64,000 nucleotides of DNA from Bryoerythrophyllum caledonicum (GCA_963971425.1 OZ020514.1:39841158-39905157), one strand, 5' to 3'. Shown: positions 34,430-47,750, counted from the first letter of the stretch. Notes: generated from the sequence alone by a model not told the origin. A program made the numbers and translations.

Positions 34430-35057
34430 CCGGAGATCTCCGACTATATTCCTAGAGAGGGAATACATGGAAGGCGCTTCCACTTCCATGACACAGTGAC
34501 AACAGCCGGAGATCTCCGGCTGATTTGTGAATCTTCAAAAAATCATGCAACTAATAATCTCTAATCACCTAAAATATCTAGCTCGCCCTACAGCCGAAGA
34601 TCTCTTGTTTGGCAGCCAAGTTCTCACATCATCATTAGGCAGTATCGCAACTTACTCGAGATGTCCGGAGATCTCCGACTACTTGTCGAAATCAGAACAA
34701 CAAGGAAGGGTCTTTTAGTTCCAGGCGATAGCAAAAGTATCCAAAGATCTCCGGCTGATTAGTGCAACTCGATAAAGTCGTCCTAATAAGTACCTCTACC
34801 GATCAAAAGGATCCATTTCAGGCAACAACCGGAGATCTCCGGTTCATGGCCCCAAAACTGAGGTTCATGAATCTTCACATCTTCATCAGGGCGTGTCTCC
34901 ACTCCTTTGTATCGTTCGGAGATCTCCGGCTAAAAGCCAGAATAACCATATCATGAATGGGGCTTTCATGATCCATGAGACCGCAAAATCATCCGGAGAT
35001 CTCCGGCGGATTACTGGAATTCCGGATCCAGTTTGAGCAGCAACCGGAGATTTCCAA
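34430..35057. repeat. Regularly spaced CCGGAGATCTCCGG palindrome array
   Basis: Nine copies or half-copies start near 34430, 34506, 34594, 34664, 34741, 34829, 34916, 34993 and 35044, i.e. every 50-90 bp and mostly 70-88 bp. Perfect 14-mers are at 34506-34519, 34829-34842 and 34993-35006. Some are followed by CTGATT and poorly conserved sequence, so this may be a decayed tandem repeat with about an 80-bp period in which the palindrome was kept. It lies immediately upstream of ParB/MTase-like copy II. Confidence 0.8.
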
Positions 35058-35059
35058 GT

Positions 35060-37020
35060 GCAGCGCGACCGGCTTTTAATTGCAACAATCGCATAAGACC
35101 ATCAAGCGTATATTCAGAACCATTCACAGAAAACTTCGACATATGACTCAGAAAAAACCCCTAATGGAATGACTCTTCATGGATTACTCAACTAATGCAG
35201 TGAGTAAAGGTCTATCATCGAAGGCTTCAAGATCCAGTTCTCTACTACAAAATTCAGGAAGAATCATCATACTATCAAGCAAAAATTCATTACGGTCTTC
35301 AGTATACGTGGACAAATGATTCAATGAAACGCCAAAATGCAACGATTCTACATGGATTACTCTTTTCACATTCACAGTGGATTGGACTCAAAGGACTCAG
35401 TATGTAGAAATTCATTCCAACCTTCCGGAAAAAACAAAAATCAAACGCCTGTACATGGATAGATATATAAAATGTTTACGGGACAATATAAAACCAATCG
35501 ACCGTAGACAAACACACTTCTGTATTCTAGTTCAATATTTCTGAGGTTTCTCATATTCTTGCAAGTGTTCAACATTGTCTTACACCTTGTCGGTAACAAA
35601 AGAACCAATTCTAAACAGACAAAACACCAGAAACCCCACAAGGCTACATAGAATGAGCATAAATAGTTGTAAATGGACGACGTACCGGTTACCCTGCCAC
35701 GACGTCCCACTCGACATCCCTGCCAAAGTAGCCATTTCCCCACCGCCTCCAGCAACTACTTTGCAACAATGCCCAAGTAGCTCTGCATTACATCAAAATT
35801 CCACAATTCAGCACTACAATTTCTATAGTAACTCAGACGCCCTAGAATTTGAGCTCCAAATCTGGTTGATAGGAATTCCTCGGAATAAATCACAAGACAC
35901 CATAAAATGCTCATATACAGCCCTTATGAATTGAATATAGAGAACACCAAAACCTTATCCCCATTACCCTACAAATCCGATCAAACTACTAACAACATCA
36001 TTACTACTCGAGTCTATCGAATCCTAATAGAGCCCACCAAACCCTACACCCTCTCTCGTGGCTTTTCTAAGTAGTCCAGAGCAAACGCAAAGTCCGGTGA
36101 CACTAAACCCTGCAATTTTGCTTATCATAGACGTTACTTACCTCCTCACTTGCTGATACGTTGTACCCCTACGTCGTGTTCGTTTAGCGTCGTCCTCTCT
36201 CTTCTAGTGAATCAACCGCGTTCTTCCAAATTCTTCCAAGTTCAAACGCTCTCTTCCTGTCGTGCACTTTGACAATTGGACGCTGTCCAATAAATACCTC
36301 CACTCACGAGTACTGCTAGCGCTTCTTTGAACTCTCTCTCAACTCACCACAACAATCTCTCAACGGTAAGCTCAATGTTGGCACTTGTAACAACCCTCAC
36401 CGCTCACACCGACAGCCTCTCCCACCGCATACAGCCTGACCTCAAAGCCTCGTCGGTGATTCCGCAAACCGCGCAAAAAGAACCACTCTTTTACTTCCGC
36501 TCACTAGCTACGACAATATAAAGACACAAAACCACAAAAAATGAGAAGAGATGATGCTCTAGAGTTTCCTAAGCCAAAGTGGACAAGCTGGCTTGCTCAA
36601 GGGTGTGACGGCTCATGATGCGGGACAAGACGTATTGATACGTGGCTTCAGACTTATTACAAATGACTAGAGTAGATACTCGTGTTCACCGGGTAATAAA
36701 AGTAATCACTACATTTGAATCTAATACAACACAAGTGAAAAAGCTATCCTAACTCGAATTAAACGACATAAGTGATAATTTAAGTACATCATCACTATCA
36801 TTTGTAATTCTATTCCATGTGGATTATTATTCATCCATATATTTCATCCATCTCTAACATATCTATTTATGAAGCCGTCCATCTTATTCAACCACAATAG
36901 ATGTATTCAACACGAATTCTCATTTTATGCCATATAATTTACCATATACTTTAATCGATTGTCCGTGACAACCTCATCGTTTTTATTCATCATCCAAGAA
37001 TCAAAGATCTCCTATTATAA
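35060..37020. other. Intergenic between divergent copy II and copy D
   Basis: No recognised domain. Open frames of 60-120 codons are scattered on both strands without family signatures. Presumably promoter-proximal and spacer sequence. Confidence 0.4.
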
Positions 37021-37024
37021 TTGA

Positions 37025-37400
37025 TCCCACATTCTCCCTCTCTTACTCTCCTCTCTCCCTTACTCTCCCTCACTTCCTTACTCTCCCTCTTCCCTACTCT
37101 CCCTCTTCATTTCTCTCCCTCTCTTCCTTACTCTCCTTCTACCTAACTCTCCTTCTTCCTTACTCTCTCTCTCATCCTTACTCTCCGTCTCCACTCTTTT
37201 TTATTTTAAATTTTTTTTTTTTGAGATTGCCCCTAATTTCAATAATTACACATTCTAAAAATATATAGTACTCTTAAAAAAAATCCCTCACTCTCCCTCT
37301 CTTACTTTCCCGCTCTTCCTTACTCTCCCTCTCCCTTACTCTCCCTTCCTTACTCTCCCTCCCTTACTCTCCCTCCCTTACTCTCCCTCTCACTTGTTTT
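37025..37400. repeat. Pyrimidine-rich low-complexity tract (CTTACTCTCCCT)
   Basis: Two blocks (37030-37195, 37285-37400) of CTTACTCTCCCT-type repeats, strand-asymmetric (C/T on plus). Confidence 0.8.
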
Positions 37401-37519
37401 TATTTTATTTTTATTTTACTCTTTCCTCCTCCTCCCTCTCTATCTCATATTTAATTTTGAATTTATAAATTTTAGATTGCCCAACTTTAATAAGAGTGTA
37501 TTCAGGAATGTCTACATAG

Positions 37520-37765
37520 ACGGATAGGGGCCCAAAGACAGCGGACGGAGGGACAGTCGAACAGTCGGACAGGAGTAACAGTACCCTTACCGGACAGATG
37601 CCTGGAATATTCCAGAGAATATGTCCCTAATCTATAAGAATATTCCAGAATATACCCGAATATTCTAGAATATTTTCTACCGGACGGACAATAGCCTCTA
37701 TCGGACAGACAAGCGGACGGACGGACACTACCGGACGGACGGACACTACCAGACGGACGGACGCC
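37520..37765. repeat. ACGGACGG repeats flanking GAATATTC palindromes
   Basis: CGGACGGACGGACACTACC-type repeats at 37530-37600 and 37680-37765 flank a run of GAATATTCCAGAATATT words (37598-37672). Confidence 0.7.
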
Positions 37766-38014
37766 GGAACAACCCTAAGTGTACTCTACAAATGATAATC
37801 TACTCTAAAAATAAATCCCTTGCCCTCCATCTCTTCCTTATTCTCCCTCTAAGTAAATTATAATGTATCAAGTTTTATTAGTTTGATCAATTCTAGCTCT
37901 ATTTCTTTATACTCTATGGTATCAAGTTTATTTTTACAGTTATGGTTATCGATAAATTTAAGGTTATAGTCCATAGTTATGAAATAAATTTAATTTATAG
38001 ATTTATAGGTGATA

Positions 38015-38320
38015 TAAGCCCTGGACCTTCAACCATGAACCCAAAACCTTCAACGGTGAACCGTGAACTCTGAACCTTCAACGGTGAACCGTGAACCGTG
38101 AACCTTCAACCGTGAATTGTGAACTATGAACTCTTAACCCTGAACTAGAAACCCTGATTTCTAAATCCTAAATCGGAAACCCTGCATCCTAAACCCGAAA
38201 TCCTAAACCTGAACCTTGGCCTGTAAACCTTAATCCGTGAACCGGGAACTGTAAATCCTAGACCTTGATCCCTAAACCCTAAACGTGAAATCCTAAACCA
38301 TACACCATGATGCATAATCC
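38015..38320. repeat. GTGAACC / CCTAAACC short-word repeat
   Basis: Starts with CTTCAACCGTGAACCGTGAA words and drifts into AACCCTAAAC-like words. The CCCTAAA (plant telomere-type) words are too few and irregular to call an interstitial telomere. Confidence 0.55.
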
Positions 38321-39339
38321 AACCTTAACACGAAAGCTGAACCCAAAGTCATTATAGTACCAACTTGTTGTAGTTTTAAAAGCATCTACTCAGTAATTTG
38401 TGCCCGTATCTTCTCAAGCATCTTTATTACTACTGTCAAACTAGGGAATGTTGACAAATATTCTATTTAGTGACGAATGTCCACATTCTACTTGTATTGC
38501 CAGATGAACATGATTAGTGGGCAACAGAGGGCCGACTCCTTTTCTTAGGGTATGGTATAATTTCATTCACGAAGGTGAATACTAGAAGCCCAATACGATT
38601 ACATTATACTGTGTTATAGTCTAAGACGTGTTACGGCCCTAGTCTATACAAAAATACATCATGGAGCATACTTTATCTTCCGTTTTCCAATATGTAGTAC
38701 TCTCGGAACTAGATCGTTTCCTTATGATACGGTCATCCCAAGAGTAGGAGCCTTTCATTATCATGAATACAATGTGGCCACGGTCGTGGGTATGTCGAAG
38801 AATGCGCACTATCATGATGGTGTACAACAGTGAGTTTGAATGAGCATGCATGCCCAAGATCCGTTTCAAATTTGAGCGCCTAAATTTTCCCTCTAGGAGG
38901 TGTTGGGAAGGGTTGATAAGAGTATCCTACAACTCAACCCTCATCATTTTTTGCTCTGGAGGTTTGGGATACTGTGGGAGCTGAGCGAGTTAGTGAGAGT
39001 GTTTGCGTGTGCGACTTCGTGCTAGTAAAGTATTGGGAAATAATTTGACATTATTCCAGGAATGCTACGTATGATTCCTCGTATGATTTTGTATCCGTTG
39101 TCTTTTTGTGAGGATTGGTGAAGAATGTGTTGCTTTCTAAACTTTAAGTCGTTTGGCATTTGTCGTATGTTGCTTCTATAACTAAATTGTCTTTGGAGAT
39201 ACTGTCATAGCTTGGAAGCCGATATTTTTTTTTGACTCCGAAATTAAGATGATGTGATTGCTTGGCGTGTACATCCGTTCTGTTGTCCGGCATTTGCAAC
39301 AGAATCTCACTGCCTATTCCGCAAATATTTTGTACGGTA

Positions 39340-41076
39340 GGTGCTTTATTTAAGAGAACAGAAGCCAAATGGAGATCTCCGGCTATTCAAGCCATGCAAG
39401 TCTGACTTCTTCCTAGGTCGTTTGCTTACCACGGCAGCTCCCTCGGAAACCTGTGGCTGTCATTTTGGTCCCACGCATAATAGCCGAAGATCTCCGGCTA
39501 CTGTAGTGTGGAATATTCTGCGAGAGTTGGCTCGACAGCCTGATTCTGATTGACTAGAGATCTCCAGTTAGATACGGCAGGAACTTTAAGCTCCACCCTA
39601 CTCTGTCCTCGTCAAACAACAAGGCGTGGTTGTTAATCATTCTCCGGTCAGTCGGAGATCTCTTGCTAGTCTAGCCTTCGAAACTGAGCTTGATCATCCA
39701 GCTCGTATCTACATCCACTCATACTCCTCCTGAGGGCATCTGCCACCAGCCGAACATTCACCGATGCAACACAGAAGTATGTTCGACTTTGAGTCGTGGG
39801 AGCATGACCCGGACGACTTTGCCATGGTTGCAGCTCAGTGCCCCGATTTTGGACATGTGAATTACACGGAAGACGATGAACCATCCGAAGAGTCTACAGG
39901 AAGTTCGGAGCTTCTGCGGTCAGGAATGTCCGTGAACCTTGTGAGGCCGGGTTCTGGCAAAATTGGAGAAGCGTCCATTGTTGAAGTTCACCTAGTAGGA
40001 CAATGGCTTGTGGTCGACATAGCAGTTGGTTTGAGGGAGTTCATATTACTTAGACCAACGGCCATAATATCCACGGCGAAAGAATTACCACTCATTGTCT
40101 TGCAACGTGGGTACGATTCACTTGTTCATACACTCCAGCGGACCGTCTTGTAGAGAAGGGCAGATGTCATAATTCCATCCGGAGATCTCCAGTCTGAAAA
40201 TTCCCCATTTGTACCACAAGAGCGTTGGGTTGGACTTGAAGTGCAGCAGTTGGACAGAAATGGGTTGTTGTTCTACTCTGGGAGAATCATGGCCGCGTTA
40301 CCAACAGATCATTCAATAGTGGTTGGTTGGGAGACAATAATATTGGTGTAACGGTCCTCGACGTATTTTTTGGGGACATAAACAATTATGAGTCATGAAT
40401 CGTAGCCCATTTTGGAATGTTGTTTTCCTTCCGGGCGGTCTTTGAAAAGAACGAATGTCATTTTGCATCCCGACCTTTACAACGTGATTAGAATCACGTT
40501 GCTCATTTGGGGGTCCTCTGAAGGAGGCATACCGCTTCATTTTTCGACAGCAGGACCTAAACAAGAAGGAATCCTACTACACCAAGAGCACAACCGACGA
40601 TGAAATTCGAAAGGTCAGCTCGGAAAGTTGCTATCCAAAATGTTGTTGCCAATATTTTCAACAATCTTGCACTCTTTCTATGAGGCAAAAATTCTATGAC
40701 AAATCCTTTGAAGAAAAAAAAGAGTATGCGATCTCAGTAGGCGGGCAGTTTCACTCCATTGATGGGGATTGGAAGAGAAGATACGTCACGCTCTTGGAAA
40801 CGAAGGTCTGCTCCGTTGCATGGTACACGATCTATGGAATACGGAAATCCACGTTTCACATGTATATGTGACAGTTTGTAGAGGAATTATCTATGCTATC
40901 CACGGTAACAAGGGCATCAAGCGCACACGGCTCGCCACTATACAAGCCATGGGGTCAATGACGTCCATTATTAATAACAACGCGGATCAAATGCCTCACC
41001 AATTGCGAAGTGTCAGGAATGGTCGGATTGACACTCTCAAGTATCTTCCTGCGGAAAATAACTAGAAGAAAATAGG
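39340..41076 (+). pseudogene. DUF7869-type gene copy D, 5' part only
   Basis: Aligns with copy C from the upstream region (39.08 kb with 47.25 kb, GTGAGGATTGGTGAAGA) through the coding start (MQHRSMFDFESWEHD at 39764) to KYLPAENN (41065), where similarity stops at about 41076, before the DUF7869 core. TAG at 40151 replaces the TGG of copy C (RTVL then W). At least one frameshift lies between 40160 and 40680. CCGGAGATCTCCGG relatives occupy the same positions as in copy C: about 39370, 39484, 39554, 39650 and 40177. It faces away from ParB/MTase-like copy II, whose upstream array has the same motif. Confidence 0.72.
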
Positions 41077-41289
41077 ATTGTTCACGGGACCTCTCCGTTC
41101 GAAAGACCAAGAGGTCCGCTCGTTTGTTTATTAAGGATCAAGGGAGGTCCGTTAGGATCAACTCACGATTGACCACTCGGAAGGTTTGAACGGATTTACC
41201 TCGTCCGCCAAGCATGCCACGAGTCAGACACATCACCAAATTATTTGAAGAATAAAGCTGACATGGAGGGTTTAGGGTCTTCATGTTTA

Positions 41290-41490
41290 GGTTGCAGGCA
41301 ATTTGGGGCGTGAATGTCTCGGGGGAGGGGCGCGGACGTCTAGGGAAGGCACGAACGTTTGGGGGCGGAGCCTGGACGTCTCGGTGGGGGTGCGGACATC
41401 TTTGGAGGGGCGTGGACGACTTGGGGGGAGGGGAGGCCCGGACGTCTTCGGAAGGAGGAGGGCGCTCACACCTAGGGGGGCAAAACACAT
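41290..41490. repeat. G-rich GCGGACGTCTCGGGGG repeat, left of hAT
   Basis: About seven units of roughly 27-30 bp, each with a GGACGTCT word and a G run. The same repeat, same orientation, lies at 45110-45250 on the other side of the hAT genes. Confidence 0.75.
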
Positions 41491-41700
41491 TACAAAATTT
41501 CCAACGTAAAGGGGGGTAGACCTACATGGTGTAAAACCAAATTTTTATACATAGAACTGCAAAATACATTCAATAACCTTAGTTAATGTTTAATGGACAT
41601 TGACTATGGTAAAAATAATATATATATCTGTATATATGTTACTATTTATCTATAGCTCTATGTCTACTTAACTTCTATATGTAATATGTTGACTTCCTTA

Positions 41701-44700
41701 TCAATCTATTTTCATTCCCGAGGCGTGCCGTCTTGGATTCAAACGAGTACCGCCTATGTCCAATGGTGCTCTCACAACAACATCTTTGTCATTGGGTGCC
41801 TCTGTACAACTATCATCCGATCCATCTAACGGCTCATCATCTCCACAAACTTCAACCTCATCACCATAAGCATTAGGCGCATATTCCTCCACTATTGAAT
41901 TAATATTGCGCACTTCGTTATCGATTGTACCATCTACCATTGTAGTGACAATTCTCTTCACCTTCCTTCTTTTGTTTTTGTCGGTGATCCCATCCTCATT
42001 GATTCCACGTGTACCCACCATAGGTGATGAAGACATGGAAGTCCCTCCGATATTTAGTGAACAAAATGGGAGAACAATCTTTGGACCTACTGTCAATTGA
42101 TTTACACCGCAATTTGGAATAGAAGGTCCAACTTTAGAAACCGTTTTAGAAGATGTGACCGGAGCTCTTGATTTTGATGTTGGAGTGAATGTGTCCATTG
42201 AATCATGGCCAAGAGGTGTATATGATGGAGAACGACGACCTCTCTCAATTCCCGCAAGTATTGCACCTACTGAAGGTGTGCTTTTTGCCAACGATATTGT
42301 AAAGAATTGGCCAATAGGAACATTGTCCTCTAGCGGAGCGTTAGGACCCCCTAAACCAACATTTCTTGGAACGGTCTCATTTGATTCTTCACAACGGATA
42401 CTTTCTATTCAAATGCTTTGTGGAGTTGATGAACTTCATCTCTGTTGGGAACTTCTTCTTCATTTGGAATTTGCACCCCACCATTGTTATCTCCACCATC
42501 GTCATCGTTGTCATCACTTGAATGGAATAGTCGTCATCATTATGGCAACAATTACCACTCTGATGCTCATCAGATCCTCTTTCATCGTCTACATCATCAT
42601 CAGCACGGTCGTATGCAACAATGCCTTCATCTTGCAAATCATTAACCACATGGTTAGTGCCCACAGGTGACTCCCTGTCAAGTTCCAACCAATCAAAAAC
42701 ACCATTCGGTTGGTTTAGGGGTTCATCGTGCGGCATATTGGCACCTGCATTGTCCATTGGGATTTCCCATGATGGGTCATCTGCATCATCATCACCAACA
42801 TCAACACCACCATCGCGTGCACTGCCATCATTACCTTCATGACCATCAAACAATCTGCCATCACCATCGTCATCATTTTCTTCCTGGACGTCCATTGGTT
42901 CAAACTCAGTATCGGAGTCCTCAGAAAACGATTGGTTGTCGTACCACATAACAGGGTTTGCTCCACGTCGTTTTCGAAGAAGCTTACTATTGGTGTAAAT
43001 GTACACCAATTCCTCTGCCTTCTTTACGCCTAACCTTGTTGTGAACGAACAAATACATGCTCCAATTCCGCTCACACGATGATGCCGAGCATATTAACAA
43101 ATGAATATGTTTCGCTATCACAGGTAGCGCATCGCCCCCTACCCTTTGCCACCATTGATGAGGTAGCATCCGTATCTCTCGAATGTCTGGGGCCTCCAGA
43201 GGGCCGTAAGGTCCTGTTTGCTCCTCAAAGTATGTTAGTTCGTCCATCACTATGTTGTGGTTTAATCCAAGGCACCCACTTAAATGCCTTAACCCTCTAT
43301 TGCATGCACGCTTTGCAGTTCCATCCCTTTGAAGTTCTCTGCACTCCGTCAAATATGGATTCAATAGAACAGCTGAATGTTGAAGATCTGTCAACATCAT
43401 CTTCCACCTTCGCTTGAATTGCATCGCGAAGCGAGTTGCTATAATAGGGTCAAGTAAAAATGGTGCATTATGTAGACCAAACACATGCTTCCTAAAATTA
43501 TTCATGGCCAACCATGCCCTCCCCATCGCCGGAGTTTTCTTATCAAAGGTCTTGAGAGTCATAATAGTTGGCTCCACGAGATGCACAAAATTCTCACAAC
43601 ACACCTAGAACGTCTCGTCAAGAATAGTATTCCTGACCAAACCCGCTAGTGCGTCAACACGATGTCCGTTTTGGCGATTGAATAAAGTACTCACGTATTC
43701 CTCCCATTTGTCATGGACTACCACTTGGAATAGTCTTGCTTTCACCCTCAGCAATCGACTAATCATCAAAAAATGGCAGGCAAATATTGTCTGTGTTGGC
43801 AAGAGTAGAGACAATTTTAAGCTGAACTGGCGAAACAAAGCCATCATCACATGATGAGTCCTTATGTAAGCGGATATGCGTTTGGCCGAAATAATCAAGT
43901 CCTTGAAGATTTCTTCGTTGCTCCAATCTTCCAAGAGGAGATCAATGATGTGAGCTGCACAACCTTGCTCATAGATGTGTGGAAAATCCTCTACCACCAT
44001 GTCCATAGCTCCCAACATTGCACTGGCATTGTCTGAGCAAATTTGCGCCATGATCTGCGGTCCCACAGCTTCAATGTATTCCTTCAACTTCCTAGCTATA
44101 TATCCTTTGCCTTTTTTGTTCCCCGTTGTATCAATGGAACCAAGGAATATATCTCCAACAGGACACACAAGCATGGCATTCATCAATGGACGATGAACAA
44201 CATTGTCCCATCCGTCTGTGCAAATTGTTGCCCATATAGGTTTATACAATGCTTTGTTTTCTCTTCTATTTGAACTTCACATTGTTCCTCCTCGGCTCAA
44301 TGTGACTTGTGCGTACCACATTATAGCTTGGTGGATGATAGTCAAAACCCGCTTTTGAGGTTGCTTCCACTACGTCGACAAAGGTTGGATGTCTTATCAC
44401 ATTGAATGGCACATTTGCTTCGTAGAAGAATGTTGCCCATTTTTCATCCAATTCATTGCGCTTTGCAATTAGACAAGCCTCCGCCATGCTTTGTTGCCGC
44501 ATAGTTCTTGGGGTACAAGAATCAACTCCACTAGGACCCGCGTTGATTGGGATCATTTGATCTGGGATATTCTTTTGTCATTTGTAGCGTCCGGCACTTC
44601 AATAAATTCTCCACCGTGCATAGACTGACTAGAACACGGTGCGACGGTGGCAACAGATGACGTACCATTTAAATCATAGATTTTTGCATCCGTCATTCTT

Positions 44701-44901
44701 TTTGGTATTACACCACCGCAATTAGCAAAGTGTCTAAATACCAGTTCCGGAGCCTTCGGGCAATGACACTTGTCTGAACCTAGACCTCTGTCGTTTGTAA
44801 CAAAAAATCTCATTGCACCACACACATTTTACATGGTCTTTGTCTATGAACGTCCACTACAAGGCCCATTTTTTTGTCGGTTGGCGCTGTGGACCCGCCA
44901 T
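41701..44901 (-). pseudogene. hAT-superfamily transposase, decayed
   Basis: Minus strand, read in order. A BED-type zinc-finger region (44901-44553) starts MAGPQRQPTKKWAL, has TAG at 44857-44859, then KCVWCNEIF and RHFANCGGV. 44266-44556 has the linker typical of plant hATs (FFYEANVPFNVIRHPTFVDV, YHPPSYNVVRTSHI). 43605-44249 is the DUF659-like catalytic part (ATICTDGWDNVVHRPLMNAM, CSDNASAMLGAM, GCAAHIIDLLLEDW). 42987-43604 includes the dimerisation block (HQWWQRVGGDALPVIAKHIH, SSCERNWS). The frame then shifts into LGVKKAEELVYIYTNSKLLR (43075 on), an acidic region, and a last frame at 41701-42291 with a basic NKRRKVKRIV stretch. At least three frameshifts and one stop make it defective. Terminal inverted repeats were not located. 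Confidence 0.82.
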
Positions 44902-45109
44902 GTTTCATACCACTATAGAAGCTAGATGGAAATCCTTAATCTGCAACTGTTAGTATGTCACATAAAAAACAATTGATGGTATGTGTGGACATCAACCAAA
45001 GGCCAATGTGATCCACTAGTCTCAAACAAGGAGCCCACATGGAGTTCTAGGACAAGAGGCTAACACTAGAAATAATGATGATTGCCCATCTTCGGATATA
45101 TATGTACTA

Positions 45110-45248
45110 GACAAGGGGGTGCGGACGTCCCCGGGGGGGGGCGCAAACGTCTCCAAGGGGGGGGCGGACGTCTTGTGGGGGGCCCGAACGTCTCCGGGGG
45201 AGGAGTGTGGACGTCTCCAAGGGGGGGCAGGACGTCTCGTGAGGGGGG
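45110..45248. repeat. G-rich GCGGACGTCTCC repeat, right of hAT
   Basis: About five units of GGGGGGGCGGACGTCTCCAA type, 25-28 bp apart, ending exactly where the LTR-like repeat begins (45249). Confidence 0.75.
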
Positions 45249-46680
45249 GTGTTGCAGTTCGTAGGATCAGTATTCCTCCGGAACACACTTAATCGTCACA
45301 AAATGTTTTCAAAGTAAACCGCTCCAAGTTCGTTCCCACAGAGACTTGTTGTTTCTTCTAGAATCACTAAATAATCCACAAGCATTAAGCACCAATCCAC
45401 TGGATCCTCATTCTCACTCATTCTACAACTATTTCCACATCCTTCCGGTTTCCGGATTCTAATAGTAGTTTTTGGATCCTTCCAGATTCCGGATTTTAAT
45501 GATAGTTTCCGGATCTTTCCGAATTCCGGACTTGTGACTCTAGTTTTCGGATCCTTCCGGATTCTGGATAACTCTAGACGAAGCCTCGTCCGGAGTTTTT
45601 AAGCAAGTGGCCGGGTGCCACTAATCATGTTTTGTGTAAGTGGCCGGATTCCCTACTCTCTTGTGACTTAAAGCGGCTAGACACCGACTGTCCCAAAAGT
45701 TATAGTGGTTGGACACCCACTCTCCCTACTCCGCTAACCGGTGGTTGATTGGTGCTGCTAGACCCACGCTCTAACAACATCCGGCTGGCCATCCGAACGT
45801 GGCCACGCTGAGGTTGATCCGAGCTACAACGACATTCGGGCAAGAGTTGTCGTGATTCTATCGAGGGAGTATTATGGTTTGCAACGAGGACTCTTTCTAA
45901 ACACACACATCAGGCTTTTTCCTATTGCACGGATAGATTCCGGCCTCAACTGGAATCCGGATTCATACGGATCTTCTGTGCCCTAGAGACTACCAAGAAC
46001 ACCTCTGCAATACATTTCTTCCCCTCCTGCCTTCTTCCGGACCCTGGAGACCACCACACACACCTCTGCAATACGTCTCCGGCTTTCCCGGGTGCTCTCC
46101 TAATGCAAGTCCCAACCGGTTACCTCAAGTTACAAACACAAGAACGCTCACTCCAATAGAACCTATCCACAACAACACAAACCGCAATGGCTCCGTTCCT
46201 CACAAAAACGCTCAACACTAGGATATAGTGAAATATATTCAAAGGCTCACACATCTTCAGCAAGAGGAAACAAGATGATGAGCCTCCTCACACTCATCCT
46301 TTAAGTACTAACTAAACTCCTGAATCTAAAGTCTACCTTATCCGCTAGGAATCGAGAAAATCTTATCCTAACAGTAAAAAGGCCTTATCCCTAAAAATCC
46401 GGAATTCAACTCTCAGATCCAAAACTTATGGATCTCATATCCGGATTCCGGATTCCGGATTCCGACTTCTGGAAGTCCAGAAATTCCGTGAAATTCGGAA
46501 ATGCTTTTAGACTCACAGTTTTCTAGACTTAGGCATTCCGGATGCAAACTTCCCTTAGTCTCTTTTGTTATTAGTTGAGTGCAATCAAAAGCCCCATCGT
46601 TAATCGCTACTAATTTAAAAGGGGCTAGGAATTTCCTAATACTTCTCCTAACTATGGTGTCTTCTTATTCCTATGCCTAG
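45249..46680 (-). mobile_element. LTR-like dispersed repeat, second copy
   Basis: The reverse complement matches 7990-9169. On the minus strand it starts CCTAGGCATA, includes TAGTAGCGATTAACGATGGG (46590-46610) and ends ACGAACTGCAACA. Divergence is substantial, with insertions, so the copies are old. TCCGGATTCCGG words are abundant (45440-45560, 46440-46500). Confidence 0.6.
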
Positions 46681-46985
46681 GTGATTCGTCTATCTTCTTC
46701 TCGGCGTCTGTCTTCTTCGGAGTCTCCTCCTGCTGCTGAAGTCTGGACCTGGAAATCACTGCTGGAGATTCTTTTGCTGGTGGTGTTATTGCCGACCTCC
46801 CTACCGACCAGATCTACTTCCCCATGAGGTACCGGAAGCTCCCTGTCGGACTGGCAGCTTCCTCGATACACCGTCTTGAGGCCAGCGAAGTCGACCTCCG
46901 GAGGATAGTTGATGGCGGTGTAGATGAGCGCCGGAACACCGAAGGGGTTTCCCGCATGAGGATCTCATCTTAGAATTGTCCTGAA
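46677..46985 (-). pseudogene. Open frame upstream of the LTR-like repeat
   Basis: The minus-strand frame reads PHAGNPFGVPALIYTAINYP and ends in a charged EEDRRREEDRR stretch with TAG at 46677. Its position relative to the repeat mirrors the coiled-coil frame at 6.8-7.7 kb, suggesting the terminal coding part of the same retroelement class, though the two proteins are not clearly alignable. Confidence 0.35.
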
Positions 46986-47534
46986 GAACAAACGGCCGCA
47001 GGATGAGGTCCATTTCATTATGACAGTTCCGGATTCCGGATCATCCCTGAAATAGTCCGGATTTCTCCAGACGTTCGCACTAATAATGAGTACTCTAATA
47101 GCACAGTTTAAAGATTTTGGTTGGACCTAGATTCCTTATTTCCTATTTCTACCAATTTGCGTCCTACTATAATATTCTATTTACTAATCTTTTTGTAATT
47201 TTTATATCCAGCCGGATTTTAAAATTTTTATATCCAGCTGGATGTTCCCTCGTACAATTCCGTATTCGCTGTCTGTCTGTGAGGATTGGTGAAGATTGTG
47301 TTGCATTCTGTCCTCTGAGTCGATCGGGAGCTCTCGTGTAGAGATTTTTAAACTAACTCGTCTCCGAAGATACAGTCATAGCCCTGAAGAAGTAAATTTA
47401 TTCAACTCGAGTATATAGATGACGTAATTGCTTGGCGTGTGAATCCGAACTGTCAACCGGGTTTTGCAACTGTATTACACCGCCATACCCGTGAATATTC
47501 CGTACGGCTGTTGATTCGATCAAGGCCAAAAAAC

Positions 47535-47750
47535 TCAACCGGAGATCTCCGGCTGTTCATGCCGTGCTATTCTGGATTCTGCCAATCTCGCCCGGTAACC
47601 ACGGTTTCATCCCTTGATTCCAGTGGCTGTCAGAATCATCGAAAGCAGGATTCCCGGAGATCTCCGGCTTCTTCTGTTTTGTTCTCTCGCTTAATCAAAC
47701 AAGAAGTCGTCGTTGTTGATCATTCTCCACTCTACCGGAGATCTCCGGCT
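47535..47750. repeat. Three CCGGAGATCTCCGG sites in the leader of copy C
   Basis: Perfect 14-mers at 47539-47552, 47654-47667 and 47735-47748, 100-300 bp before the start codon. Related sites sit at the same positions in copy D. Two more lie inside the gene, at 48262-48275 (as CCGAAGATCTTCGG) and 49252-49265 (in the intron). Confidence 0.85.

Noticed and set aside
34430-35057. CRISPR-like array (short palindromic repeats at regular spacing)
   Set aside because: Repeats are only 14 bp and degenerate, spacers are too long and partly related, there are no cas genes, and the context is a plant-type nuclear genome.
38015-38320. Interstitial telomere repeat
   Set aside because: CCCTAAA words are few, irregular and mixed with GTGAACC words.
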